The notes beneath the pieces were generated by a model. The model had not been told where the DNA came from. It worked only from the letters and a program-made list of their open reading frames with translations, and did no database searches. A DNA stretch of 64,000 nucleotides, taken from Ariolimax columbianus. Its lineage: Eukaryota > Mollusca > Gastropoda > Stylommatophora > Arionidae. Numbering within the stretch: the stretch's first letter is position 1; each line of letters opens with the position of its first letter. The stretch covers positions 9,380,361 through 9,444,360 of the forward strand of contig JAVGWX010000019.1 of the NCBI GenBank assembly GCA_036924085.1, given 5' to 3'. A program made the position numbers and the translations under genes. This document shows positions 13,101 through 20,800 of the stretch, in pieces.

Positions 13101-16100
13101 GTGCAGAGAAGATGAAAACCTCTTTGTAAACATAAGCAAAACAAAGATAATGACCACCGACAAAACAAGAAGTCAACATAAAGTTAAGTATGACCTATGT
13201 CAAACATCACAAACATCATGACATATGTTTAAACATCATGAAATTTGTACAAACATCATGACATTTGTACAAACATCATGAAATTTGTACAAACAGCATG
13301 ATCACAATCACTGCATACCAGTGGTACAGCCTGTAAGTCTTTGCCAACTTCTTTCTCTTTTTCTTGGACAAGTCACTGACAAAAAGTGCTGTCTGAAATG
13401 GTAAGACAAAAAAAAAATTTGAACATCTCCTTTATCTTACTTAGTCGCTCCTCTTCTACCGTGAGGTGTAAAGGTCATCTCCTTTATCAACATATAATAT
13501 CAGCATGTGTCTACTATATTTTCATCATTCATTTTTAGTGTTCCAGTAGGATCATAGGGTCACAAGAGTAGCTAAAAAACAAAAAGGAAAAAGTGAAGAG
13601 AAGTAACTGGAAGGAATAGGGGACAAGCTAATGTCAGGATCAGAAGAAACACACTGGCCAAGACACCCCACAAGTCCTAATTGTTGTCCTGGAAACAGAC
13701 TGTGCTACAGCAGTCTGGACAACGAGGTGGAGATTGACAGTGCGACGTCACCACTTAGGAGACACTTGCACAGAACCTCTACATTCAGTGTGCGAACATC
13801 ACACAAGGTGCTCAGATCGTTGAGCAGAATATCATTGTTGCGGCTGAGAGAAAGCAAGCTGCCCAAAAGTACAGGACACACACCAACCCCCCAGTTGACC
13901 CCTTAGATGTGTGTCTCAACCAAGGCTAAATCTGCCATACACGGATTGGACTTTAGTTACGACATCACACCTTGCAACACAAGTCTGATGCTGTCGCATC
14001 TTAACTTGAGATGGGCAAACTATTATTATTAGTGAAATACTATGTATCTCAGCAGGCTATCTGGGGATCACAGTGGAAATCCCCACCTCGTTGGCCAGAC
14101 TGCTGCAACACAACCTGTTTCCAGGTGCACAACATAGAAGTGAGGTGGAGACTTGGTGAGTACGTTACACCTGACCTTGACGTGAGTAACTTAGCAGCTG
14201 GAATGTCTGCAGTCAGAATGCCAAAGAGTGGAGGAGCATCCCCACAAACAGACCTGAGTATCACATATAATGAGGCCAAGACCATAATTAAAGCCAACTT
14301 CAGGGTAAAATGGGCTGATCAACACCCTGACTTCCGAAAAGAAGACAGCTACTATAACTTAACTAGAGAAGAGCAAGTCATCATCTTCAGACTGAGAACT
14401 GGGCATAACAGACTCAAGGGTCATCTTTACAACAAAATGAGGATTGGGACAGATGATAGGTGCCTATGTGGGGAGCATATCATGACCGTGGAACACATCC
14501 TGCAAAGCTGCACGCTCACGCAGGAAAAGAGAGAACAATACTGGCCTCATGAAACACATATGAGACAAAAGCTGTATGGAGATGAAACAGCCTTACAAAC
14601 AACGGTGTCCTTTGTAAGAGAAACCGGAACCTTGATCTGAGGATGAACGAAGAAGAAGAAGAAAGAATGCCATACTCTTAGTTACATGCTAAATGCTTTT
14701 CATATGCGATGCTTGAGGTGCATACTTGAAATTTCATGACAAACAACGATGTTAAGATTTGCCAGTTTAGATAATCCTCCGTCAGCGCGGTTTGCAGTGG
14801 CTTGGTCTTATGTGTAGAATGAAGGACAGGCAATTCCAAATAATATCCTATACGGAGAGTTGACCATGGGCAACCCTAACCCTTCCTCCGCTGTAAACAC
14901 GTTTGCAAGCATGACCTGGGAGGGTTGAATATGAACACCTGCAACTAGGAGGAACTTGTCAAAGGTAGACTTGATTGAACACAGGCTTTGTGTGCTGGCC
15001 TGCAATCAGAGGAAGCCAAGACACAGTATCAAGCTGCATACTAAAATGTGTGCAGTGAAAGCAAGGGCAACAACTGACTAAGGCCCCTCTCTAGCATGAA
15101 GTCCATTGTCTCTCAAGACCAACAGGATGCCAATCCATCCAGTTACATGCCATGTCACTAAACAATCATGTTCAACTGATTATATCCCTAGTGTAAAGGA
15201 CTTGGAACCATTTTTGCCCCTTTGCACCATTTTCAGCATATATCAGAATGTCATTTCACCTTACCAAGATTGTCTAACTCAAAAGGTGCAATCCAAATTT
15301 TATGTGCATATAATATTGAAAATCTTTTATTTAGTGCATATACATTTAGCTGTATTATTTTTAGAGTGGTTTACAAATTTAATAGCAACAGAAAATTATG
15401 ACAGGTTTTAAAATTTGAATAAAAGTTGGCTCTTTTAAAAAAAATAATTACTTAACAGACTAAACTGAAGCATTAGAATTCTAGGTGACAATACAGGTTT
15501 ATAAGATAATCAACGAAAAGAATAAATTAGACAATAACAAGTTTTTTTAAAAATTCAACCACCTACAAGAATAATAGGGCATAGCTACATTAAAGAAAGG
15601 TCCAGATTAGATATTAGGAAATATTTTTTTAGTCAGAGACTGGTGAATGCTTTGAATACATTGTCACAGAAAATAGTGGAGGCAGGGTAAATTAATGTAT
15701 TATAGAATGGATTGAATGCAGATAGTTTTTAGATCACGGAAATGTAAAAGAAACTGACTGTATACAGACTCTGCAGAGTCTTCTAAACCAGTATGAAAAT
15801 GTTAAGTTATAATTTGCCCTCTGAAACGATAAAATTTCCCACTGGTTGAGTACCCCTGCTTTTGTGTGTGTGTGCATGTGTATATGTTACTACATCTGTC
15901 CATGTGAAACATAGTATATGGCAGGACATCTGCTAGTGAAGGTCTACAGTCTGGATGTGACCATCTTAGTTATGTGCCATGTCCTTGAGCCCTTTAGTAG
16001 GACTGATATGATCTCATCTGTGCTTGTTACCAATCTGATACATAGTATATGGCAGGACATCTGCTAGTGAAGGTCTACAGTCTGGATGTGACCATCTTAG

Positions 16101-17477
16101 TTATGTGCCATGTCCTTGAGCCCTTTAGTAGGACTGATATGATCTCATCTGTGCTTGTTACCAATCTGATACATAGTTTATGACAGGACATTCGCCAGTG
16201 AAGGTCTACAGTCTGGATGTGACCATCTTAGTTATGTGCCATGTCCTTGAGCCCTTTAGTAGGACTGATATGATCTCATCTGTGCTTGTTACCAATCTGA
16301 TACATAGTTTATGACAGGACATTCGCCAGTGAAGGTCTACAGTCTGGATGTGACCATCTTAGTTATGTGCCATGTCCTTGAGCCCTTTAGTAGGACTGAT
16401 ATGATCTCATCTGTGCTTGTTACCAATCTGATACATAGTTTATGACAGGACATTCGCTAGTGAAGGTCTACAGTCTGGATGTGACCATCTTAGTTATGTG
16501 CCATGTCCTTGAGCCCTTTAGTAGGACTGATATGATCTCATCTGTGCTTGTTACCAATCTGATACATAGTTTATGACAGGACATTCGCCAGTGAAGGTCT
16601 ACAGTCTGGATGTGACCATCTTAGTTATGTGCCCTGTCCTTGAGCCATATAGTAGGACTGATATGATCTCATCTGTGCTTGTTACCAATCTGATACATAG
16701 TTTATGACAGGACACCTGTTAGTGAAGGTCTGCAGTCTGGATGTGACACTGCACGTCATGCCCTGGAGTCATAATAACAGAACTTATCTAATCATGTTGT
16801 TGTTGTTGTTTCAAATGCCCACAATGAGTAGGTCACTCTAAGGTGCGCCCTGAAAAGGGCGTTAAGTGACAAAATGCAGTAGATTTTCTCACATCTCGAG
16901 TGTGCTGATGAAGGTAGACCGGGGTCTTCCAGGTGGTTGTGCTATGCTTGGCAATATGTGCTTTTCTAACACTGCTAATCCATTTTTTTTCTTGGTTATC
17001 TTTTGCTATGAGGCCTTATTAGCTGGTGTTACAGGTTCATGCAGCAGGTAAGTTAGGAGTCATTATATTGATGGAAATTAATATATTATGAAAATAAATA
17101 GTAGTCATAATATGGAGTCATAATAGTAGAACTTATCTGATCATGTTAAACAACCACATCTTACTTCATTGCCTTTCCAGGCAAAATCCCTAAAAAGGCT
17201 TAATCTTAAACTGGTTGTATACAGACTCTGCAGAGTCTTCTAAACCAGTATAAAGAAGTTAAGTTTGTTAAGTTAAGTTAACAAAAATGACCAGAGTAAC
17301 ACTCCACTACAGCAACACCACAAAGTATGCTCAAGTTACAAACCTTTGTTCTGACAACTTCTTTTTCTTCGTCTGCATCTCTTAAAAAATCAATGCCATC
17401 CTCATCCAGGTCAAATGACAAACTTGATGAATCAGATGATTCTGTTTGACAGGCAATCACGTCATTCATCTCATTGC
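4021..17477 (-). CDS. SIDT: SID-1/SIDT family transmembrane protein gene (partial; six exons)
   Basis: Exons in transcript order are 17344-17477, 13319-13392, 12026-12092, 9740-9894, 7545-7711 and 4021-4157. All have AG acceptors and GT donors, and the codon phase carries across every junction: AAG/ACA, TG+G, AGC/GTG, AG+A, G+AC. The 244-residue product starts with an acidic Ser-rich cytosolic loop ending in EVVRTK, then a first membrane segment ([19 protein letters not shown]), then the hallmark [19 protein letters not shown] and [16 protein letters not shown] blocks and two more membrane segments. SID-1 proteins are multipass membrane proteins linked to dsRNA transport, and animal SIDT1/2 act in endolysosomes. 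The His of SACYH and the Asp of FQFD match the putative CREST-type metal site. The N-terminal ectodomain and C-terminal exons are not visible. Confidence 0.95.
4295..4545 (+). repeat. Rpt-B copy
   Basis: A dispersed repeat of about 300 bp. It carries 'gtgctgatgaaggtgga', 'ggttgtgctatg', a 'gccagactgcc' block and 'gaggtgagg...gtcagtatattttg'. The same order recurs at 42995, 45345 and 57040. No coding frame is visible and the nature of the family is unknown. Confidence 0.7.
4515..4725. repeat. about 40-bp tandem repeat, 5 copies
   Basis: The motif 'tgatcagtatattttgcctg' plus 'accctgactaacattg' repeats about five times with small changes. It looks like a local expansion of the 3' end of the adjoining Rpt-B copy. 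Confidence 0.75.
4725..5192. repeat. Rpt-D-like and diverged Rpt-B relics
   Basis: Bases 4725-4930 resemble the reverse of Rpt-D ('tcacctcttatgatgtgtg'). Bases 4972-5165 are a diverged Rpt-B like the copy at 310-545. No gene is seen. Confidence 0.5.
5192..5213 (+). repeat. poly-C run (22 bp)
   Basis: An uninterrupted homopolymer of C. The length may be unreliable in the assembly. Confidence 0.9.
5330..5687. repeat. 31-bp minisatellite with three-unit higher order
   Basis: About 11.5 copies of a 31-bp unit starting 'tccaaagtgatatgactgta'. The unit ends in either 'ccct' or 'ccca', and the order is t-a-a repeated, giving a 93-bp higher-order period. Since 93 is a multiple of 3, long minus-strand frames result by chance. 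Confidence 0.95.
5690..6000. other. no recognisable feature
   Basis: Intron DNA of SIDT. I see no exon-like, RNA or repeat signal. Confidence 0.4.
6001..6322 (-). mobile_element. SINE-B copy
   Basis: Reversed copy of a SINE of about 320 bp that recurs at 7784, 39913, 40157 and in every unit of the 2,632-bp array. Its 3' end, read on plus, is 'ttcgttcgttctcaatctcc'. The core 'cttgctgaagtcggatgtgt' is present in reverse. It has no coding capacity, so it must depend on a LINE for movement. The 5' part is diverged. Confidence 0.8.
6323..7097. other. non-coding, weak Rpt-C similarity
   Basis: Bases 6380-6540 resemble diverged Rpt-C ('gatttaagtgaggaagagttg', 'gctgctatacatgg'). The remainder shows nothing I can name. 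Confidence 0.35.
7098..7358 (-). mobile_element. SINE-A copy, poly(A) tailed
   Basis: On the minus strand it begins 'gacggcgtgg' with a tRNA-like head: A box 'tagtggttaag', B box 'gggttcgatcccc'. The shared core 'tgctgaagtcggatgcactg' follows, and it ends in a run of about 17 A at 7099-7115. SINE-A is a tRNA-derived SINE transcribed by RNA polymerase III, also present at 9268, 11509, 41719, 44314, 46674 and 56304. Confidence 0.9.
7545..7711 (-). CDS. SIDT: SIDT exon: HFGLFYAMG / SACYHVC core
   Basis: This 167-bp exon has acceptor 'ctatcaccag' and donor 'gtgagt'. It encodes [20 protein letters not shown], then [19 protein letters not shown] and [16 protein letters not shown]. This is the most conserved part of SIDT proteins and contains the His of the proposed metal site. 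The final G pairs with AC of the next exon to give Asp. Confidence 0.97.
7784..8131 (-). mobile_element. SINE-B copy, near full length
   Basis: The most complete minus-strand copy. It runs from 'gggatcaagatgctgagcag' at the right to 'gagattcagaac' at the left. In order it holds a 5' region with 'cagcgaacc', 'ccttctacacctcc', 'ggctaaggagaaggg', the core 'tgctgaagtcggatgtgttg', and the 3' part 'ctggactacattctgctact'. The (GAA)n tail is reduced in this copy. Confidence 0.88.
8132..8815. repeat. 19-bp minisatellite
   Basis: About 36 copies of 'cttcatcccatttccttct' with variants (cattct, ccttat, ctgttt). Long frames rich in HPISFSSS run through it because it is pyrimidine-rich and stop-poor; I do not regard them as genes. 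It starts exactly where SINE-B ends. Confidence 0.96.
8816..9267. repeat. degenerate tandem repeat, about 100 bp
   Basis: A motif with 'tcatctgtca', then 'agatgacatgg', 'ggtgcaat' and 'cttctttcaa', recurs about four times with heavy divergence. It could be an older expansion derived from the neighbouring 19-bp array. Confidence 0.55.
9268..9727 (+). mobile_element. SINE-A / LINE-alpha chimeric insertion
   Basis: Bases 9268-9404 are the tRNA-like head and core of SINE-A, ending 'cggatgcactgg'. The sequence switches within one base to the last 100 codons of LINE-alpha (9405-9704), its 10-base 3' UTR and a (GAA)n tail at 9715-9727. I count only three differences from 54105-54427, so the LINE part is young. 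The SINE 3' half and poly(A) are absent. I found no convincing target-site duplication. The tail stops 12 bases from the SIDT exon end at 9740. Confidence 0.93.
9740..9894 (-). CDS. SIDT: SIDT exon: CYYN loop and second membrane helix
   Basis: This 155-bp exon has acceptor 'cctgacag' and donor 'gtaagg'. It encodes [20 protein letters not shown], then [19 protein letters not shown] and a helix ending in YR. The NQDLCYYNF and AHPL blocks are diagnostic for the family. A SINE-LINE chimeric insertion ends only 12 bases into the intron after its donor. Confidence 0.96.
9895..10500. other. intron DNA with unrecognised minus-strand ORF
   Basis: Bases 10025-10083 are the 3' end of an Rpt-B copy. A 132-codon minus-strand frame at 10088-10486 (MTGGNSGC...) is Cys/His-rich and includes [20 protein letters not shown], but I cannot place it. 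It could be an old transposon relic. No promoter or splice context supports a gene. Confidence 0.35.
10501..11508. other. AT-rich intron DNA
   Basis: Bases 10530-10555 are a short relic of the LINE-delta 3' end ('cttctaaaccagtataaaga'). The rest is unrecognised. Confidence 0.4.
11509..11777 (+). mobile_element. SINE-A copy with poly(A) tail
   Basis: Complete tRNA-like head, internal region 'ccttagaaaatgcaggagga', core 'tgctgaagtcggatgcactg', and A-run at 11750-11776. The left flank 'aaagggtccctca' and the right flank 'aaagtccctca' suggest a short duplication of 'tccctca' with flanking A/G. Confidence 0.9.
12026..12092 (-). CDS. SIDT: SIDT exon: first membrane helix
   Basis: This 67-bp exon has acceptor 'attttcag' and donor 'gtgagc'. 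It encodes [20 protein letters not shown] plus QS, a hydrophobic helix nearly identical in pattern to the vertebrate 'FYALPVVQLVITYQ' segment. Phase 0 at the donor matches the next exon. Confidence 0.93.
12141..12305. repeat. about 59-bp tandem repeat, 3 copies
   Basis: 'gaaagatcaaca' followed by 'ctgaacaaaatatattgatg' recurs at 12150, 12207 and 12261. It lies just upstream (in transcript terms) of the SIDT exon at 12026-12092. Confidence 0.75.
12340..13200 (+). pseudogene. LINE-gamma (RTE-like) reverse transcriptase relic
   Basis: With several frameshifts and stops the plus strand encodes RT blocks: [20 protein letters not shown] (fingers), a degenerate '[12 protein letters not shown]' region, '[20 protein letters not shown]', and after a tandem repeat [21 protein letters not shown], where YAGD replaces the catalytic YADD. 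This is the LINE type often annotated as 'endonuclease-reverse transcriptase' or 'craniofacial development protein 2-like'. Dead copy in an SIDT intron, opposite strand. Confidence 0.82.
12855..12978. repeat. 18-bp minisatellite inside the RT relic
   Basis: About six copies of 'gagaggatgagaatatag' interrupt the RT between the QGCILSP-like block and the YAGD block. The expansion appears to have started from the element's own 'gagaggatgagaat' sequence. Confidence 0.85.
13203..13303. repeat. short tandem repeat (about 19 bp)
   Basis: 'acaaacatcatgaaatttgt' variants repeat about five times, ending 16 bases before the SIDT exon at 13319-13392. Confidence 0.75.
13319..13392 (-). CDS. SIDT: SIDT exon: basic juxtamembrane segment
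   Basis: This 74-bp exon has acceptor 'ccatttcag' and donor 'gtatgc'. It encodes [15 protein letters not shown] followed by LAKTYRLYH, and its last two bases join the next exon to make the Trp codon. It corresponds to the 'YLYVADLARK...YFWN' part of vertebrate SIDT. Confidence 0.9.
13393..14223. other. intron DNA with Rpt-B fragments
   Basis: Bases 13665-13745 are a reversed Rpt-B piece ('aacagactgtgctacagcag') and 14060-14185 a forward one ('cctcgttggccagactgctg'). The rest is unrecognised. Confidence 0.5.
14224..14663 (+). mobile_element. LINE-beta, 5'-truncated copy with 9-bp duplication
   Basis: Encodes the intact C-terminus of a LINE ORF (to the stop at 14638-14640): [12 protein letters not shown]..., [20 protein letters not shown], a CCHC knuckle (CLCG...VEHILQSC) and [20 protein letters not shown]. 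It is related to the end of LINE-alpha but clearly diverged, so a second family. It ends 'gatgaacgaagaagaagaag'. The flanks share AGAATGCCA (14215-14223 and 14664-14672). The open frame upstream of 14224 belongs to host/Rpt-B sequence, not the element. Confidence 0.88.
14664..15485. other. unrecognised intron DNA
   Basis: A minus-strand frame at 14808-15005 ([20 protein letters not shown]...) looks peptide-like but belongs to no family I know. Nothing else is seen. Confidence 0.3.
15486..15815 (+). pseudogene. LINE-delta (CR1/L2-like) 3' end
   Basis: Degenerate coding end ('ataagataatcaacgaaaag', 'caaccacctacaagaataat', 'aggaaatatttttttagtca') followed by the family's 3' terminal sequence 'cttctaaaccagtatgaaaa' and 'gttaag'. 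The same end occurs at 36083-36768. Confidence 0.78.
15909..16790. repeat. 131-bp tandem repeat, 6.7 copies
   Basis: Units start at 15909, 16040, 16171, 16302, 16433, 16564 and 16695 with 'acatagtttatgacaggaca' or close variants. Each includes 'ctggatgtgaccatcttagt' and 'ggactgatatgatctcatct'. Inner copies are nearly identical. Confidence 0.97.
16797..16958 (+). repeat. Rpt-B copy (5' part)
   Basis: Begins at a 'gttgttgttgttt' run and 'atgcccacaatgagtaggt', continues 'ctgaaaagggcgttaagtg' and 'gtgctgatgaaggtagac', and stops abruptly at 'ggttgtgctatgcttgg'. Confidence 0.7.
16962..17110 (+). repeat. duplicated segment with microexon-like core, copy 1
   Basis: About 150 bp repeated at 18352-18495. 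It contains 'ggtgttacag', then 13 bases (17035-17047), then 'gtaagtt', like an acceptor, a microexon and a donor. Transcription is not shown. Confidence 0.5.
17200..17280 (+). repeat. LINE-delta 3' terminal fragment
   Basis: 'aaactggttgtatacagact', 'ctgcagagtcttctaaacca' and a tail of (TTAAG)n. Only the last 80 bases of the element are present. Confidence 0.75.
17344..17477 (-). CDS. SIDT: SIDT exon: cytosolic loop
   Basis: This 134-bp exon has acceptor 'aaaccag' and donor 'gtttgt'. It encodes an acidic, Ser-rich loop ([15 protein letters not shown], then [12 protein letters not shown]). The ending matches the conserved D-x-D-K-x-V-x-R-T-K that precedes the first membrane helix after the ectodomain in SIDT proteins. 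It is the most 5' exon I can identify. Confidence 0.88.
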
Positions 17478-17599
17478 CTGGTTTAAAAAAATAATTCAAC
17501 CAAATTAAAGATCTTGACCTGGGTATAATTAGAAAATAATCTCGAAAAAGTTACAACCAAATGTAAAAAAAGGGATTTAGAAGACAGAGAACAATGCTA

Positions 17600-17715
17600 G
17601 CCTGGCGGGACACATAAGAGATAAACGTGGTATGGAGATAAAACAGCCTTACAATAAACAGTGGTCTCTGAAAGAGAAATCTGTGTATGAATAACAAAGA
17701 AGATAAAGAAAATGA
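17600..17715 (+). mobile_element. LINE-beta 3' terminal fragment
   Basis: 'gtatggagataaaacagcct' and 'ctctgaaagagaaatctgtg' match the last 100 bases of the LINE-beta copy at 14560-14650. It ends in a degenerate (GAA)n-like tail. Confidence 0.65.
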
Positions 17716-17757
17716 TGAATGAGATTTCCTGTATAAAAACAATAATTAGCACTAACT

Positions 17758-18033
17758 AGGCAAAGGCCAACGTCCATCGTTTACGATGATGGTATAATTA
17801 ATTTTGCTAGCGCCATTTTTAGCAAGGATTAACTGCGCTACTTTTTATCATCACTCTCTTGTCTCGGGCCGCCCGACCATAGTGGCAAATCAAGGACAAG
17901 ATGACTAGGGAGCGACTATGAGAAGCAGGGGACTCCGCATCAAGCACCCGTGAAAAAGACGGCAGAGTCTGGAGTCGAACTCACACCACCTGATCACGAG
18001 GCCGACGGCTTAACCACTTCGACACGGACTCCC
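17758..18033 (-). mobile_element. SINE-C copy
   Basis: The minus strand has a tRNA-like head (A box 'gtggttaagccg', B box 'gagttcgactcc') and a body with 'gcttgatgcggagtcccctg', 'cttgtccttgatttgccact' and 'agcgcagttaatccttgcta'. It is paired in inverted orientation with 18563-18830. Confidence 0.85.
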
Positions 18034-18351
18034 CATTAGCACTAACTAATTTGTTGGAAAATGGTTCATAGAATCGACTTCATTACACCTGGGTGTCCCT
18101 CATATATGCTCAGTCCCTCCCTTTCATTGCTAAAAGTATTGATGACAAAGCACGAATTCCATTGCTCCTGCAGTTGTTCAGAATTTTCCCCTGACTGTCA
18201 CGTATCCATTTATTCTTGGTTGACTGGGACAAGCGGTCATACCATGAAAGAAACTCATGACAATTCATTTGTTACGCCAATTAAATATGCACATTAATTA
18301 ATATATCATCTCATTTGTCCACTTAATTTTAATTAATGTCCATGTGTTTTT
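18034..18351. other. spacer between SINE-C copies
   Basis: A 78-codon plus frame (18061-18297) has no recognisable domain. Nothing else is seen. Confidence 0.3.
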
Positions 18352-18495
18352 GTAACACTGCTAATCCATTTTTTGTTCTTGGTCATCTCTTGCTATTAAG
18401 ACTTATTTTCTGGTGTTACAGGTTCATGAAGCAGGTAAGTTTGGAGGCATTATATTGATGGACATTAATATATAATGAAAATAATTGCTGTATTT
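18352..18495 (+). repeat. duplicated segment with microexon-like core, copy 2
   Basis: Paralogue of 16962-17110. The splice-like frame 'tacag' / 13 bases (18422-18434) / 'gtaagtt' is kept with one difference in the 13-mer, while flanking bases differ more. Confidence 0.5.
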
Positions 18496-18562
18496 ATTTT
18501 TAATGAATAATATGACAATTGCAATTAAATTATGATGATATGCTTGCTATATACCAACTAAT

Positions 18563-18830
18563 TAGTGATTAAGCCGTCAGCCTCATGATCAGTTGGTGTG
18601 GGTTCGACTCCGGACTCCGCCGTCCTTTTCACAGGTGCTTGATGCGGAGTCCCCTGCATCTTGTAGTCGCACCCTAGTCATCTTGTCCTTGACTTGCCAC
18701 TGGAGTCGGGCGGCTCAAGACAAGACAGTGAGGATAAAAAGTAGCGCAGTTAATCCTTGCTAAAAATAGCGCTAGCAAAATTAATTATGCCATCATCGTC
18801 TATGATGGATGGCGGCCTTTGCCAGTTATG
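18563..18830 (+). mobile_element. SINE-C copy
   Basis: Same body as 17758-18033 in the opposite orientation. The first bases of the tRNA-like head are missing. The 3' end is 'ggcggcctttgccagttatg'. Confidence 0.83.
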
Positions 18831-19059
18831 TAAACTAATTCTGAATATTAATTTGTTATGTAAATTTTAACAATTCTAAGTTAGTTTATGCAAAACAGGC
18901 GACTGTTGAAAATGTATAAAAATTAGTGTTGTATTCATCACTGATGTTAGCATCTCCTTGCACACACTATGGTACTTTAGTGTGTCTTTTGAAATAACAA
19001 TAAGCCATTGCCCCATTAAAATAATGTTGAAAGAGGCAACTAACAGTGCGGTCTAATCA

Positions 19060-19380
19060 TACTGATGATGATGATGTTGTTCGCCCATCACATGTGGTGA
19101 AGACCACTCTTTCTTTTCAGCTATATAGAGAATCTTTTCCTTTTGCTGTGTTTGCTGAAATGCATGACTTGCGCTGTGATTTAGATTAAAGTGAGGAAAA
19201 AACTGTACCATTTGTCAACCTGACTCTCTCGCTCTGAGCTACCTTGGGACAGTGGCAAGACATTATCGAGACAACTGGAGATAGCATAGAATGCAGATTT
19301 TTCCTTGCAGGGTTTACTCCCAAAGTCTTTCCCATAAACAGGTATCATGCAAGGCAACAGGGTTGTGACATCCAATAGGT
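19060..19380 (+). repeat. Rpt-C copy
   Basis: A family of about 270 bp beginning near the palindrome 'catcacatgtgatg' (here 'catcacatgtggtg') and containing 'cagtggcaagacattatcga' and 'gggtttactccca'. Also at 42661, 45069 and 47534. No coding potential recognised. Confidence 0.75.
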
Positions 19381-19860
19381 TGGGAATGTAACATGACCAG
19401 GACCAAATCTATATGTTCATATTACAATGGTACAAAAACTGTAAGTACCAAATAATGTTCCAGATATTCACAAGTTGTTGTCCCAAAGTGAAAGTCAAAG
19501 CCACCTACATAGTGACAGATGCACTATGGTTATTCTGGTTTGCCTGAGACCACTTCTCCATCAACTTCACACACATAATAGGAAGAATCTGGATCGTTGA
19601 TAAGCTCTAGAGTAGAAGACTCTCCAATTTTACATCTCACCACTTACTATGACTAAAAATCTGCCTTCTGAAGAGTAGCCATCTGGGCTTGAAAGGAAGA
19701 TATTGTAACAATACTTCAAATCTTTTTTCACCAATAACATCAGTCATATATTGACATCCACCAACATCAGTCATTTATTGACATCCACCAACATCAGTCA
19801 TATATTGACATCCAAGTAAATATGAATGTTATTAGGTGTTAAACATAGTCCAAGCAAAAT
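19381..19860. repeat. unrecognised DNA with a small tandem repeat
   Basis: Bases 19735-19815 carry three copies of 'catcagtcatatattgacat'. The rest shows nothing I can name. SIDT exons upstream of 17477 may lie here or beyond, but I could not recognise any. Confidence 0.45.
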
Positions 19861-19861
19861 C

Positions 19862-20336
19862 GATCTTCCAGACCATTAAGAATCTTGTTCAACAAAACCT
19901 TGGGGCTGGAACTGATAAATAGGGCCCTTGGATGTTACGTGGAACCAGTACTGACATATGGCAGTGAATCATGGACAATCAGCATGCAAGCGCATAGATG
20001 TTTGGAAGCAACGAAGATGTAGTTTTACAAAAGAGTGCTGCGCATTCTATGGACTGCAAGGAAGATTAATGATACAATACTTAAAGAGGCACAGAGACAA
20101 CTCATTGTAAAGATCAGAACAAGGCAGTCATCTGTTTTCAGGCATGTTATAAGAAGAGACGGTTTTGGAGCAACGGGAAAGACACCAAGAAAGAGAGACA
20201 GAGGAAGGCAGAGAAAGAAGATGTTGGACAGCCTGAGAGAATGGCATGAGCAACAATCAACAACAGAGTTGGTAAGCGACACACGTGATAGAAATGGATG
20301 GAGGTCCATGATCGCTAACCGACGGGGCACCTGATG
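19862..20336 (+). pseudogene. LINE-gamma C-terminal fragment
   Basis: Encodes the post-RT region typical of this LINE type: GCYVEPVLTYGSESWTISMQ, then VLRILWTARKINDTILKEAQ, VFRHVIRR and RQRKKMLDSLREW, ending WRSMIANRRGT before TGA and 'tgatgatgatgt'. Frames shift near 20030. Non-functional 5'-truncated copy. Confidence 0.85.
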
Positions 20337-20369
20337 ATGATGTTGCATACTAGTCTTTAATGTGAAGGG

Positions 20370-20800
20370 TAGAAATGTGGAAAATAAACAAATGATTTGA
20401 GGAGAGAATTGATGCCTTTCAAATGTGGATATAAACAAGAACAGGATGCATTTCCTGGAAAGAAAAGGAAAAACATGAGGACAACTTGGAGAAATTAGAG
20501 ATGAAAAGAGAATTGATGAATGAAATCAGTTGGACAGTTAATATATTTTGGTCACATTAAAAGACAACACCTTGCTGAAAATAATGCTGGAATGAAAAGT
20601 GAAAAACAAATACACAAAAAATAGACAACACTATAAGTGAGAGGACAGCCTTAAAAGATGGACACAGACAAGGCTGGCAGATTATACCATCAAGGCTAGA
20701 GACTGAGTACATTGGAGATCTACTGCAGATGACTCAATGTGAAGATAGCACCTGAAGTGAACTCTGAATATGATACAAGGATAAAAGAATGAATATCTCA
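20370..20800 (+). pseudogene. second LINE-gamma C-terminal fragment, decayed
   Basis: Broken frames give AFQMWIYK..., RISWKEK..., 'ELMNEISWTVNIFWSH' and KDGHRQGWQ, the same region as 19990-20330 but from a different, older subfamily. Confidence 0.65.

Noticed and set aside
14011..14223. N-terminal part of the 209-codon frame
   Set aside because: It lies outside the 9-bp target duplication and matches Rpt-B in the same region, so it is host/repeat DNA fused by chance to the LINE-beta frame.
15909..16790. CRISPR-like regular repeats
   Set aside because: Whole 131-bp units repeat with no variable spacers, and the genome is eukaryotic. This is an ordinary tandem repeat.
19620..19690. Possible 35-bp SIDT ectodomain exon on the minus strand
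   Set aside because: An AG/GT pair and a short peptide can be read, but the match to the family is too weak and the length implausible without transcript evidence.
20025..20438. 137-codon minus-strand ORF
   Set aside because: It is antisense to the clear LINE-gamma C-terminal coding region on the plus strand.
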